A stretch of 64,000 nucleotides of DNA from Forficula auricularia (taxonomy: Eukaryota > Arthropoda > Insecta > Dermaptera > Forficulidae). Of this stretch, positions 10,138-21,384 are shown piece by piece. The DNA is taken from the NCBI GenBank assembly GCA_024734495.1, contig JALMQS010000612.1:821979-885978 (forward strand), given 5' to 3'. Position 1 is the first letter of the stretch; each line of letters starts with the position of its first letter. Under the pieces are notes generated by a model, which searched no databases, was not told where the DNA came from, and saw only the letters and a list, made by a program, of their open reading frames with translations. The position numbers and the translations under genes were made by a program.

Positions 10138-10554
10138 TAATTGGGAGTTTTTATTCAGCAGAGGCTACCCATTGGCTGAATCCTCTCCATTACTTAATTA
10201 TATACATATACAGCCATCAAAATTGTATCAACTTTAAAAAATAATTTCACTAAAAACTTTATTTTAACATTTTTTGTGGTCCCCAAGGTCCTTATTTAGC
10301 ATATTAAATTTCATCAAAATTGGTTAAGTCATTTTCAAGATATTTAGAAAAAACTAAAAAAGTACTGAAATAAAGTACTAATGTTTGTGGGCCAATATGT
10401 ACCAAAAACTAATCAGCGCTTCATTTTCTTAAAATAATGCTAGGTATTCAATTTCATTTCAATCGGTTCAACGATGTGGAAAAAATCGTGGACGAAAAAA
10501 ACGATAACACATCACATACACATACATCCATCCATCCGCACGCACTTCCTGAAA

Positions 10555-10770
10555 AAATCGCACTTTTTGGTCTCTCGACGAGACCCCATGTAATTTTTGG
10601 CAAAACTGTCAAGTGCTAAAATTCAACCTAATTGAACACTATAATTTGTGACTTTAATTGAGACCATGGGTTCCGTAGTCTTTACTTGAGGACCCTTTGA
10701 AGTCGCGCTTGCCGCGAGACCGATTACAATACTTTAACCCATGCTTCGCATTGGATAAAGTAAAAATTTA
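10555..10770 (+). repeat. Dispersed repeat, family also at 20090 and 20755
   Basis: It shares AATCGCACTTTTTG, GACCCCATGTAATTTTTG, GAGACCATGGGTTCCGTAGT and GAGGACCCTTTGAAGT with 20090-20285 (+) and, complemented, with 20755-20890. No coding or tRNA signature was seen. Confidence 0.7.
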
Positions 10771-11165
10771 AATTACATACATACCTACATATATTAAAGT
10801 GTATTAAGTTTTAATTCATATAATTATTCAATTTATTGTTTTTTATTAAATGCATACATATATACATATGTATATGTACAAAATGTATTATACATAATTT
10901 TAAATGTAGTGTATCTAATCTAGACACACAACAGTGTGGTCATCCAAGTTCGGAAAAACGGGCGACGCACCGGCCCATGTGTGTAACATATATTTACACG
11001 AACCATTTCAAGCTACGTTTGAGCCCCCCATAACTCAAAAACTATTAGACCTACTCACTTGAAATTTTGTATGCCTAATAAGGACCACTAGAACACATAG
11101 AATCCCAAATTTCATGAATAAATCTATTATAGTTTTGAGTTATTAAGCTCTGAAAAGTGCCATTT

Positions 11166-11900
11166 TTAATCGACTTCAAAAAAGGAGGAGGTTCTCTATT
11201 CGATTGAATTTTTTTTTTTTTTTTTTTTTTTTGTGCCTATGTTACCTCATATCTCCGCCAATTGTCAACCGATTTTGAAAATTTTTTTTGCATTGGGTCC
11301 AGTCTAGCTTCCGATTGGTCCCATTTTTTTTCGATTTTTTTCCATAGGTATTAGACCTTTTTTATTAGGTTTGTTTAGACCTAACCTCTTTGTTTATGAA
11401 CCGATTTCGATGGTTCTTTTTTTATCCGAAAGGGGGTGTCTTAGGGATGGTGTCATATTAATTTGGTCAAGTTCTGATGATATAATCACTATTAATAACA
11501 TCACTAAAAAGAGAAAAATAAAAATTTTTAAGAAAAAAATAAAAACCGACTTCAAAAAATTAAATGCAACAAATATAAAAATACACTAAAAGGTATAAAA
11601 TAATTATTATCTTATTTACTTACAACTAAACGACGAAATATTAACACGAAATTACTTTTTGAAGTTGGTGCCAAACATATACCTTTTATGAATCGCACTC
11701 GACGGATCTTACTTAGTACGTTTGGCGGGTACGCTCGCTTATAGGTATAGTTTGTTTGGCACCGACTTTAAAAAGTAATTTCGTGTTAATATTTCGTCGT
11801 TTAGTTGTAAGTAAATAAGATAATAATTATTTTATACCTTTTAGTGTATTTTTATATTTGTTGCATTTTAATTTTTGAAGTCGGTTTTTATTTTTTTCTT
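11166..11900 (-). mobile_element. GACTTC-type fold-back repeat, copy 1
   Basis: A long palindrome (about 11530-11890), with ACAACTAAACGACGAAATAT and its complement in the arms, encloses a centre with CTCGACGGATCTTACTTAGT. Attached is a flank ending GACTTCAAAAAAGGAGGAGG at 11166. Copies at 16440-17635 and 58140-58950 share the palindrome and flank in the opposite orientation. The flank has only broken reading frames. Repeats of this appearance are common in arthropod genomes, and I do not assign a superfamily. Confidence 0.75.
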
Positions 11901-11954
11901 AAAAATTTTTTAACACTGACTGACTGACTGGTATATCAAAAACCTAATTTACTG

Positions 11955-12715
11955 CCGATGATCCTAGAATGCTGAAATTTGGCATATTGGTAGAGTTTGG
12001 ACTACAATTAAAGGGAAAATCGAAAAAGTGAAACTATTCCTTTTTCAGGACCTAAAAATGAAGGAGTGAAATTTATTACAGGCTTAATTAACAGTACCTG
12101 GAGGCACCGAGCGATGCTCGGTAACCCCTGACCCTCACACCCCCTCCCGAAACCATACACCTCGCCCCCAACACTGCACCCCCACTCCACCCCACACCCC
12201 GACCCAGTTTTTGCATTTCTATCTTTCTAATGGTCCACATATTATGTGTATATTTGTTTACTCGTACACCAATTTGCCCACATTCGTTCATATTGATAAA
12301 CATTATAAAAAATACATAAGAAAATAATAATAAAAAAAAATAATCGTATAGGATCTGAAATAAAAACATAAAATTATTTATTAAATACATAGCTATATAT
12401 ATACAATATATTCAATTATTTCCACACTTATAATAGTCTAATTCAAAAATTTTCATTTTAGTAAAAGTAAAAAGCAAGGAGTTTTAAAAATAGTTGGGTG
12501 GTCCAAAAGCTGAGGCTGTCAGGACTCATATGCCAAGAGGTCCCAGGTTCTAATACGACTTCCGCCATATGGTGAAAATACTGAAATCCAAGCTAGAATG
12601 CTGAAATTTGGCATACTGGTAAAGATTGACACATTAATAAAGGAGAAAATTGAAAAACCGAAACTTTCCCTTCTTCGGGGCCCGAAATGAAGGAGTGAAA
12701 TTTTGGAAAAACCGA
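11955..12715. repeat. Direct repeat pair of about 120 bp
   Basis: AGAATGCTGAAATTTGGCAT begins blocks at about 11966 and 12595. The similarity continues through TGAAGGAGTGAAATTT (about 12075 and 12705). The GC-richer DNA between them (12090-12230) holds no recognisable gene. Confidence 0.6.
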
Positions 12716-12939
12716 CCGGGTTATGAGAAATATTTAATAAGCCGTTTGCACCGAACTTGGCCCTTTTTTGACATTTATGTTGTCAGATATTATGTACTCT
12801 AATAAATGTAATTTTAGTGAGTATACATATATTTTTGTTTTGTATGCAATGTAAAATGTTTAACATGAAATTTTTTTAACACGTAAGAAATATTTCGGTC
12901 TCCTCAGTTCCGGAGTGTTAAGCGATTTTCACTGCATTT

Positions 12940-13690
12940 TCAAATATTAAATAATAATTATTATAATATTAATTCAGTATTTTCCAAGAGTAGCACAAAA
13001 AAGAAATAAAATCAACTACGAGCTTCTTCTACTAGGTTCAAATAAAAATCTTTTAATCAACAATCATTAATTGAAGAGCTTAGTGAATGAGCATGTTAAG
13101 TTAGAAATGAATAAAATTTAAGAAAATGGTCTTAAAATTTTTCTGTTATAATTTATAACTCTGTAGATCACATCTTCATCTTCTCAAAACAATCTCTGTT
13201 TATCAAAATCAAAAAACGTATCAACAGTGTTTAACATGTTTTCTAGCAAAATATATATATATTTATTTTAATGTAAATTCACAGTTTTTTAGCTCTTCAA
13301 TTGTGTGAATGGCTCGCATTTGGCCGGGAACCCTATAATCAAGCCCTGATAATATTAAACATCAACATAATAAGCAGAAAATTTTGATTTTTAAATTAAT
13401 TCTTATCTACCTAAAAAAATTCAATTTCTAATATATAATTATTTCATTAATCAAACTTTACAGATCAAAATTTATTGGAATTTTCTAAGAAAATTTACAT
13501 ATTTAGTAATTAATTTAATAATAAAAAAAAACTTGATATTTTTAATATATTTTGAATCTAGATTGATTCATTAAAATCTCCATAAAAATTTAAATTTCTA
13601 TAGGTTGAAATTAGATAACTATAAAGAAAATATAATTAAAAAAAAAATTCAGTATAAATATGAAAAAGAATGACTGTGCATAAGAATATT
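12940..13690. other. AT-rich interval, nothing identified
   Basis: No reading frame or repeat recognised. Confidence 0.5.
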
Positions 13691-13900
13691 GTTGTTGAAG
13701 AGCATACGATATCTGCTTACCTGTAGGTGCGATTGAAAGATGTCTTTCAACAGCAGATACAGCACTATAGAGTTGCGCGTCTCGCAGGCGGGTTTGATGA
13801 GGACTGCCGTTGGATTAATATCTGGGAGATATTAGTTGAGTGGGTGAGTGACGCTGCTGCCACCCAGCGGCAATCGTGTCAACATTGCCTGGACCTTCAT
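13690..13900 (+). other. GC-rich structured island, possible ncRNA or relic
   Basis: About 200 bases stand out from the AT-rich surroundings. They fold locally: TATCTGCT (13709) pairs with AGCAGATA (about 13754) around an inner TGAAAGA/TCTTTCA hairpin, and AATATCT pairs with GAGATATT near 13820. CTTACCTGTAGGTGCG resembles a splice-donor-complementary or donor-containing RNA. I find no Sm site, A box or B box and cannot match it to a known RNA class. Confidence 0.3.
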
Positions 13901-13910
13901 TAATCTAAAC

Positions 13911-14960
13911 CAGTGTTTAACCTGTGGGTCGCGACCACCTGGGGGTTCGCGAAGCCTCAGTAATAAAAAAAATTTTTTAATATATTTTTATTAAGAAAAT
14001 ACTAACTTTCCTCATCTATAGCTGGATTTAAAAACGGATTTATGATCCACCTTTGCCCAGTGTTCTCTGAGAGTTCTTGCACTCGAGAAATAATGACACA
14101 ATTCTTTTTCAAATTCGGCAAGACAATTGCCATATCAGGTATATATAGGATTTTAACTTCAATGCGGACTTTTCCATATCAAATTCACGATTTTAAAAAT
14201 CAAAATCAGACTTTTTCAAATCAAATTCAGAATTTCTATAAAACCATACATATTTTACATATTAAATTATAGCTTTTTAAACTGAAAACGTTTCCTGAGA
14301 GTACAAAATGTTAATCTTGAAAGGATTTAGTTAATGAGCTGAAAATTCGTACGCAAATATCTTACTTACAATGCACCAAATTTTAGCTTTTTACCTGAAA
14401 GCGTTTCTTGAGATTACAAAATGCTAATCTTGAAAGGTTTTAGGTGATGAGCTGAAAATTGGTACGCAAATATCTTACAATGCTCCAAATTTTAGCTTTT
14501 TACCTGAAAACCTTTCCCGAGTAATATAAAATGTCAATCTTAGAATAGGTTTTAGTTAATGAGCTGAAAATTGGTTCGTAAATATCTTACAATGCACTAA
14601 ATTTTAGATTTTTACTTGAAAATGTTTCCTGAGAGTTAAAATTTGATGTGAAAAAGTCTGAATTTGAAGTTAAAACCTATATGCTTTGATGTTTATCTCA
14701 GAACCCACTTCTCCAATAAAAGACTGAGTCGACGAAAACGAATCGAAGTTCTCTTGATTTATAGATGATGACACCAAAGTTTTTTTTTTTTCTGAAGCCA
14801 TGGATTTTGTCTTTAGCAATAATGACATTTTCATCCCGTCATTGAAGGGTTTTATTCAAGGTATTTAAATGCTCGAATAAATCAGAAAAAAAGCCAGTTT
14901 TAAAAGGAATTCCGGGTCACAAACGAATTTGGAATATTCTGACTTGACCTGCTGTTAATA
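13911..14960 (-). mobile_element. Decayed hAT (Charlie/ZBED-like) transposon
   Basis: One end is CAGTGTTTAACCTGTGGGTC followed by GCGACC (13911), a typical hAT terminus. Near the other side, on the - strand, the broken frames EFLLKLAFFSDLFEHLNTLN and ENVIIAKDKIHGF (about 14950-14790) resemble the C-terminal region of ZBED5/Charlie-type hAT transposases. The interior holds a tandem repeat. The second terminus is not clear. Confidence 0.6.
14265..14645. repeat. Tandem repeat, unit about 112 bp
   Basis: Between three and four imperfect copies of AATGAGCTGAAAATTGGTAC, ATATCTTACAATGCACCAAA and TTTTAGCTTTTTACCTGAAA. GAGCTG recurs near 14336, 14449 and 14561. Confidence 0.75.
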
Positions 14961-15567
14961 CACCTAAAGTTCAGCGTTGGAAGCGTTTGGCGATGTAATC
15001 GATGTAAAAATATGTCTGTTATAGGTACTTAACTTTGTGTATTTATTCGATACCTATTTATAAAAATTAATAAAAATTATGTATGGATTTGATATTTGTA
15101 ACATAATACAATATGGGTGAGTTGGGGGTCCCAGGGGCGTCCCCTGAATAGTAAGAAGGGCCGCCGAAGGCGGGCGCTTGCAGCTAGTAATTCTATAAAT
15201 TGAGACGAGTGAATCCCACGGTGTTCAACGAAGTTCTCAAGAGCCTAGAACTGTTTTCCACTCCAAATTTTCTAAATTCTAAATTCATTCTTTTTATATT
15301 AATACTTATTATATATGATAGTTGTGGGCTTCTCGCAGTCCAACGATGTCAGAGATGATCTGAAATATCTGACCAAAGCATCTGTATAATATATTTCTAA
15401 ATTATTCAGTGAGATATAAATTAAACTTGAAAGTTCAACGAATAAATGTCTAATCAGTGAGTTTGATTAGAGACTAGTCCAAATTAATTTAATTAGGCAA
15501 GACTGATATGTGAAGCTTAAAGATTTTAGACTAATTATTATTGTTACTAATAGATATCATGTTCAAG

Positions 15568-15800
15568 TGGGAGATAAATTTAACCTAATTTATCGCGCGG
15601 AGAATTTACCACTGCTCGAAGCCCTTAAAAAAACTTAGTAAATTGGATTGTATTTAACTTTCTGAGATTTGGCTCGTGATTCCGGATTCTTTCTTTCTAC
15701 TCTATCCTTTTCACGATGGAGGGGCCATCCCAAACAGGCCTTTAGGAGATGCACCTTCTGGTGTATCTCCTTCTCACATCAATATCATAAAAAAATTTAA
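15568..15800 (+). mobile_element. SINE-like repeat with LINE-derived 3' end, copy 1
   Basis: It starts GTGGGAGATAAATTTAACC and ends CTTCTGGTGTATCTCC, CACATCAATATCAT, poly-A. The copy at 24938-25180 starts and ends at the same points, so both ends are defined. The last 90 bases (TTTTCACGATGGAGGGGCC onward) match the 3' end of the LINE at 55865-57215, including its stop codon region. The upstream body has no counterpart in that LINE. GGCTCGTGATTCCGG is a weak B-box candidate. Confidence 0.6.
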
Positions 15801-16439
15801 AAAAAAAATTGTTCAAAAATCTGTCTAATGATAAATGAATTATTAAATTAAAGAAATAATATTCAGTCAATTGAAATTCTCTATTACGATTCAAAATACT
15901 AAATATTTAATATATTAAAAAAATTCTAAACTAAGAAATCAAAAAAATCAAATTTTTCTCTCGATTTTTAAAACAAGTTTGATAAATTTCAAATTAATTT
16001 ATCTAGTTCATACTTTTGCTTATCACATAACAAATACTATTAACAAGCTGTCAGTGTCAAGACCCAGGCAAGCGATAGCAATACTTCCACATTATATTCT
16101 ATAGAATATACCTAAGTATTAAAATAAAAAATAAAATAATACTAAATGTGCGTCCTCTTTGGAATTCAAAAAGGCAATCAATATATCAAAGGATGTAAAG
16201 ATGAAATTTTTGAAGTAGGTAATGAAAAAGAATTCAAATATTTTGATGAAACATTCATTTTGGTTGTAGAAAGAAATCATTATGATAATAAATAACGATT
16301 CTTTTGGGTGATATATTTTTGATCTTTTTGTTATAAAAAAAAGTCTGGCTCACCAAGCTCCAGCTCCATCGATGTCTCCTCCTTGCTGTCTCTTCTCGAC
16401 GATATCTCCTTAAAAATGGACAAAAGTGAAATTAAAAAA

Positions 16440-17635
16440 AATAAAACCGAATTCAAAAAAAAATTAAATACAAGAAATAAAATAATAATAACTTAAAAAT
16501 AAAATACATGAAAAGGTATAAAATAATTATTATCTTATTTAGTTACAACTAAACGACGAAATATTAACATTAAATTACTTTTTGAAGTCGGTGCCAAACA
16601 AACTATACCTATAAGCCAGCGTACCCGCCAAACCTACTAATAGTCCAAGAGCTGGTGACACATCATGCTATTTTTTTCATGTTGTAAAAATACACTTTGG
16701 GTGGTCTGGTTCCACGTCCCACCACTCAAATGGTCTGGGGTGAATATATTATGTTTATAATTGACTATAAATTATAATTTTTATAATTTCATTATGGGTC
16801 AAAAATATTTTTTAACACATATGTATTTTTTACCGCACTCACACCATGCGCAGTACCTGGACCACCTGCTTAGGCCAGCCAGACTGGCCATTCCTTGTAC
16901 AACTATCATAGACTGTACTATTACGCATTATTTCTAGTTGGGTCCAATCCGTAGTCAAAAATGTGTCACCAGCTCTTGGACTATAAGTAAGATCCGTCGA
17001 GTGCGATTCATAAAATGTATATGTTTGGCACCGACTTCAAAAAGTAATTTCATGTTATAATTTTGTCGTTTAGTTGTAACTAAATAAATAATAATTATTT
17101 TATTCCTTTTAGTGTATTTTATTTTATTTTAAGTTATTATTATTTTATTTGTTGTATTTAATTTTTTTGAAATCGGTTTTATTTTTTTATAAAAATTATT
17201 TTTATTTTTCTCTTTTGAGTGATGTTATTAATAGTGACTTAATATATATAATACCTTGCATGTATCTCGTAAGAGAAAGAGTCGGGCGAATGAATCAGAA
17301 AATATTAATGAAATTCAATTCATAAATATAGAAATTCTCTCGAAACGTTTGCGGGTTTTAAATGAATGTTTTAAGAATTTTTTTATAAAATATTTTATTT
17401 ATTATAATTTCGATTATTTGGTCATAAGAATTGGAGATTTACGTTATTTCTTCATTTATCATATCTTCAGAACTTAACCAAATTAATATGGCACCACCCC
17501 TAAGGTACCCTCTTTCGAATAAAAAAAGAATCATTAAAATCGGTTCATAAACAAAGAAGTTAGGCCTGAACAAACATATAAAAAAAAATTCAGTCGAATA
17601 GAGAACCTTCTCCTTTTTTGAAGTCGGTTAAAAAT
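16440..17635 (+). mobile_element. GACTTC-type fold-back repeat, copy 2 (with nested MITE)
   Basis: The palindrome arms (ACTAAACGACGAAATATTAA.. and complement) are split by a 345-bp insertion at 16640-16984. The flank runs to GAAGTCGGTTAAAAATTG at 17635. A 73-codon frame in the flank (17256-17477; HVSRKRKSRANESENINEIQ) is partly preserved at 58.57-58.7 kb but broken there. It may be a coding relic that I do not recognise. Confidence 0.75.
16640..16984. mobile_element. TA-flanked MITE nested in the fold-back repeat
   Basis: Inverted ends TAGTCCAAGAGCTGGTGACA (16641) and TGTCACCAGCTCTTGGACTA. The uninterrupted sequence at 11.7 kb (complement ...AACGTACTAAGTAAGATCC) gives the empty site: here ...AACCTACTA, then the insert, then TAAGTAAGATCC, so TA was duplicated. 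About 345 bp, no coding capacity. Confidence 0.85.
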
Positions 17636-17639
17636 TGTT

Positions 17640-18805
17640 TGATTCCACCAATGATAGCATTTGTTAAAACTTTAAAACTTTGAAGCCAAATATGATAAAT
17701 AGTTAAATATTTAAAATAAAACAAAAAATATTATTATTTTCAATAACATAATTAAGAGAATAATTTTTTCAATCATTCTTATTATTATTATTTAAAAAAA
17801 TCACTAAACTCATTCAAAGTTTAAAAAATAGAAATAGAATATCTACTAACCTTTAGTGGTGCTCTTCGGAGCATCTCTTGTGAAGATACCAAAACCAAAA
17901 TGACAAGCAGAATGAAAATTTTCTGAAAAATAATAATAATAATAAAATAAGTATTATTTAATTATTATTTTTAATGTATATTGAAAATAAAGTTGATAAG
18001 CTGTACGAAGCAGAAGAATCTAAATTCATCCTCAAAATAAAAATATTTAATTTAATTTTTTAAAACACCTGAGGCTTTGAATTTTACAAATGAGAAAATA
18101 ATTTCAAATAAATGTTACTTTATGTTTTGATTTTAGCCCAAGTGATTCTATTCTGATAATTATAATAGTTTGTTTTGGAAAATATTAACTTAAAAATAAA
18201 TATAATATAGAGAAGCTTACCAAGATGCTGCAAATCTGGGCTGATCAGAAGCAGAGTGGTTCCCAACGGACATCCTACGCCTCTGGTATTTGCCTGAAGA
18301 ATAAAATACATTTATAATAAATAAAAAGCCGTTAGCTGGTCACTCTTATCATCCAACCATTCATCAAAGACACAATTAATAAGAAAAGTTCACTTTTTAT
18401 GAATTTTGATATTCATGAAATTTAGTTTTATCAATTTTTATACATTCAAGAGAACTCCTATTATATGTTAAATATTTCCAATAAATAATTGCAATCGAGT
18501 AAAGACAATAGTGGAAAACGAAAGAAATTATTTTTCTTATCCAATTCAAAGAATGAACGGTTTTGATATCAAAATCGATGCTTCGTGTTTTGGAAGAAAA
18601 GATAAATTCATTGAAAAATAAATAATCGCTGTTTGATAGAGATAATCATTTGGAAAAGATACATTTATTTTACATTTCGAGAAAAAAATAATTACCAATA
18701 TAGGTATGTATAATTTAAAAAAAAATTAAAATAATTTTTCAAACTAATAAAAAAACCTAATAAATATTTTCATGATTTGACGATTCAAACCGACTGACTA
18801 CTCTT
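17640..18805. other. AT-rich interval, nothing firm
   Basis: No gene recognised. Short balanced patches near 17850-17930 and 18210-18300 have no family resemblance that I can support. Confidence 0.45.
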
Positions 18806-18811
18806 TCGATA

Positions 18812-19008
18812 TTTTTTTTTTTTTTTTGGCTTTTAGGCCTTTCTAGCCATAAGCCATTTACGATACTATTTATTTTATTTTTAAATTTGTCTCTACCTCG
18901 GGGGTCAGATTTTAGCCGGATGCCTCGAGTCGGATTCGAACTCGGGTCCTCTTGGTTAGCTGGCTGACATGCTACCGCCTAGCTTACCCGACCCCCCCCC
19001 CTTTCAAT
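18812..19008 (-). mobile_element. Full-length tRNA-derived SINE
   Basis: On the - strand it begins GGGTCGGGTAAGCTAGGCGG (A-box-like), continues GTAGCATGTCAGCC, then GAGTTCGAATCCGACTCG (B box GTTCGAATCC). It then has a unique body with GAGACAAATTTAAAAATAAA, AGTATCGTAAATGGC and AAAGCCAAAAAAA, and poly-A. Flanking CTTTCGATATT / CTTTCAATATT is a probable target duplication. Truncated relatives lie at 4203 and 22450. A tRNA-like head of about 70 nt plus a body of about 110 nt is normal SINE architecture. Confidence 0.88.
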
Positions 19009-19438
19009 ATTGATCAAAAGAATTTAAAAAAATTTCATTATTGTATTAATAAATTAATGCAATATAAATACTAGAGAGAATACATATTCTAATTTAATTT
19101 ATTTAAGAATCAAACTATTCACCTCCGGAATAAGATCTTTAGCCTCATATAGGTACCGTGTATCTGTGAGCAATGAGTATTGAAGAGGGGGGCACCATCC
19201 CTCTAACTACGCCCATGAACAGAAGCTTTAGATATACATATAATAAATATAAACAAAAATATACACATTCTGTAAAACAGGCCTGCAAGTTTTGTTAATT
19301 ATTTATTAAAATACTAACGTTATATAAACCACTAGTCAAAAATATATTTACATCAGAAAGAAAAATTTCTACTATCTAATTACCAACTCGTTAATAGAGC
19401 TTTTCAAAGGCGACAAAAATACGGTTAAGTGTCCATTA

Positions 19439-20064
19439 GGGTGGTCTTTATTTTGGGTATTTTCGAATTTCTACGCTACAGAGGCTCATATGGTTCGAAA
19501 TAAATCAAAAAAATATCCCCCAAGATTCAAGTCTCTATCTCAATGTTAACCTGTGCCGCGATGCAAGTTTCCCATCTAAATAACATGGGATTTTTGGCAT
19601 TAAACAATCAATTTTTTATTCCGGCCAAAGTAATGGTTTAAAAATTTGAAACTCTGTAGACATTATCCTTATAATTTTAGCTATTATTCAGAATTTTTAC
19701 ACATTTTTGGCTATTATGATTTTGGAGCTCATAACTTACTAACACTAAGTAATAGCAGTATTTTATTTAGCTGTAATTCCAAAATTATAATAGCTAAGAA
19801 TCTGTAAAAATTCTGAAGGATAACTACTGTTTTAAGGATAAAGTCTACACAGTTTCAAATTTTTTGAACTATTGCTTTGGTCGGAATTAAAATTGATATT
19901 TAAATGCCGAAAACCCCATGTTATTTAGATAGGAAAACTTGCATAGTTGTACAGGTTGAAATTGAGATAGAGACTTGAAACATGGGGGACATATTTTTTT
20001 ATTTAGAACCATATGAGCCTCTCTCACCGTAAAAATTCGACAATACCCAAAATAAGGACCACCC
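19439..20064. mobile_element. 626-bp MITE with long terminal inverted repeats, TA duplication
   Basis: The ends GGGTGGTCTTTATTTTGGGT and ACCCAAAATAAGGACCACCC are flanked by TA (19437-19438; 20065-20066). Similarity between the arms extends about 300 bp inward (GAGGCTCATATGGTTC / GAACCATATGAGCCTC; AAGTCTCTATCTCAA / TTGAGATAGAGACTT), making a large imperfect hairpin. No reading frame. Confidence 0.9.
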
Positions 20065-20089
20065 TAATGCCCACTTGCCCAGAGACTCA

Positions 20090-20285
20090 ATGAAAAAATC
20101 GCACTTTTTGACCGCTGGACAAGACCCCCATGTAATTTTTGACAAATCCCGTCAGTTCCTATTATCAAACCTAAATGAATGCCACAACTTGTGACTTTGG
20201 TTGAGACCATCGGTTCCGTAGTCTTTACCCGAGGACCCTTTGAAGTGCTTGGCGCAAGACTTGATCTGCTTTACATGGATGAAGT
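20090..20285 (+). repeat. Dispersed repeat (family of 10555)
   Basis: It shares the CATGTAATTTTTG, GAGACCATCGGTTCCGTAGT and GAGGACCCTTTGAAG blocks with 10555-10770. Confidence 0.65.
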
Positions 20286-20754
20286 AAAAAAGATTGTGAC
20301 TTGTTTAGTGGGTACCAAATGACTAACTTACTCTGCATTTATAGCAATGAAGTACCAAATATGTATAAATATATTTAAACATTAGTGATTCCTTATAGAA
20401 AAATTTAAATTTAAAGTTAATATTTTTAAGCTATATATATTTTTGATTAAATTAAAAAAGGAACCGAGCGAGCAGATTATTGAATTTTAAATTGTTATTA
20501 TTAATATTATTATTATTAATTTATTTTTTTATTTGCTTACCATTGTTCAGAAACGTTCGGAAGTTGGAGAAAAATTGTTTTCAAGGATAATTTTTATGTC
20601 TCGGTATCTTTCTGGATTCCTATTTTTTTAAGATTGTTTGAATTTCTAAAACGAACTGATTTGATCAGGCCTGACCAACCCAAATCGCTCCGCGGGCCGC
20701 ACTAGCAGCTTGAAAATTCCATAAGAATAATTACAAATTTTACAATATTTTTAC

Positions 20755-20890
20755 TTTTTATCCATACGAAGCAGATAAAGTATTGTAATTGGTCTCGCGG
20801 GAAGCGCGGGTTCAAGGGATTAAAGACTACGGAACCCATGGTCTCAAGCAAGGTCACAAATTGTAGTATTCATTCGGGTCACATTTTTTT
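20755..20890 (-). repeat. Dispersed repeat (family of 10555), inverted
   Basis: ACTACGGAACCCATGGTCTC and AAGTATTGTAATTGGTCTCG are the complement of the 10555 blocks. Confidence 0.65.
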
Positions 20891-21057
20891 AAATTATATT
20901 ACTTTAAAGTATTTATTCAAAAATATATGTATTTAAATAAAATGAAAACGCCTTAAGAGTCTTAGGATAGGCTTTGCAGATCCAGTCCGAACTATTAAGT
21001 TGCATAAATTCCAGGGGTTTTGCGGCGATTGGAAAAATTTCAATTAAAACTAGTAGA

Positions 21058-21374
21058 CGAGGAGTGAACCGCGACCTAATATGCTGTACACGTACTTGTA
21101 CTTCCAAATATTTCCAAGAACTTCCAAATATTTCCAAGTAATTACAAATATTTCCAAGTACTTCGAAATATTTTCAAGTGCTTCAAATATTTCCAAGCAC
21201 TTCCAAATATTTTCAAGTACTTCCAAATATTCCCAAGTACTTTCAAATATTTCCAAGCGCTTTCAAATATTTCAAATACTTTAAATATTTCCAAGTACTT
21301 TCAAATATTTCCAAGTACTTCCAAAATACTTCCAAAGAGGCGTACACCTACATCCAATCGCGGATCACCACTCG
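21058..21374. mobile_element. hAT-like MITE with expanded minisatellite
   Basis: Ends CGAGGAGTGAACCGCGACC and CGCGGATCACCACTCG, flanked by an exact 8-bp duplication CTAGTAGA (21050-21057; 21375-21382). An 8-bp duplication is the hAT signature. The same termini occur at 40733-40848 and 62065-62753. The interior is a 20-bp-type minisatellite. Confidence 0.85.
21105..21335 (+). repeat. Minisatellite, unit ACTTCCAAATATTTCCAAGT
   Basis: About eleven imperfect roughly 20-bp units, some shortened. The sister MITE at 40733 has only one to two such units, so the array expanded within this copy. Confidence 0.9.
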
Positions 21375-21384
21375 CTAGTAGACA

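Larger units (their letters stand above)
9902..10202. mobile_element. Fold-back element with hammerhead motifs in both arms
   Basis: Arms of about 130-140 bp (9902-10038 and 10065-10202) are near-perfect complements. They include AATTAAGTAATGGAGAGG at the outside and AGCGATAGAGCACACATGTA inside, around a short T-rich loop. Each arm contains a hammerhead-like motif in opposite orientation, so transcription from either side would produce one. Confidence 0.85.
9502..12934. mobile_element. Pogo/Tigger-like ends bounding a 3.4-kb nest
   Basis: The left end is CAGTGGAAATCGTTTAAC (9502, preceded by TA). The right end is GTTAAGCGATTTTCACTG, ending at 12934. Further matched segments (TTAACATGAAA..TTAACACG) lie just inside both ends. 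The pattern fits pogo/Tigger termini. No transposase survives, and the interior is occupied by a hammerhead fold-back, a GACTTC-type fold-back and other repeats. The right side lacks a TA, so the end or duplication has decayed. Confidence 0.6.

Noticed and set aside
12088..12390. 100-codon frame on the - strand
   Set aside because: Low-complexity composition with no family resemblance, lying within repeat DNA.
21050..21378. Open frames on both strands through the minisatellite
   Set aside because: A roughly 20-bp repeat without stop codons gives open frames by construction.
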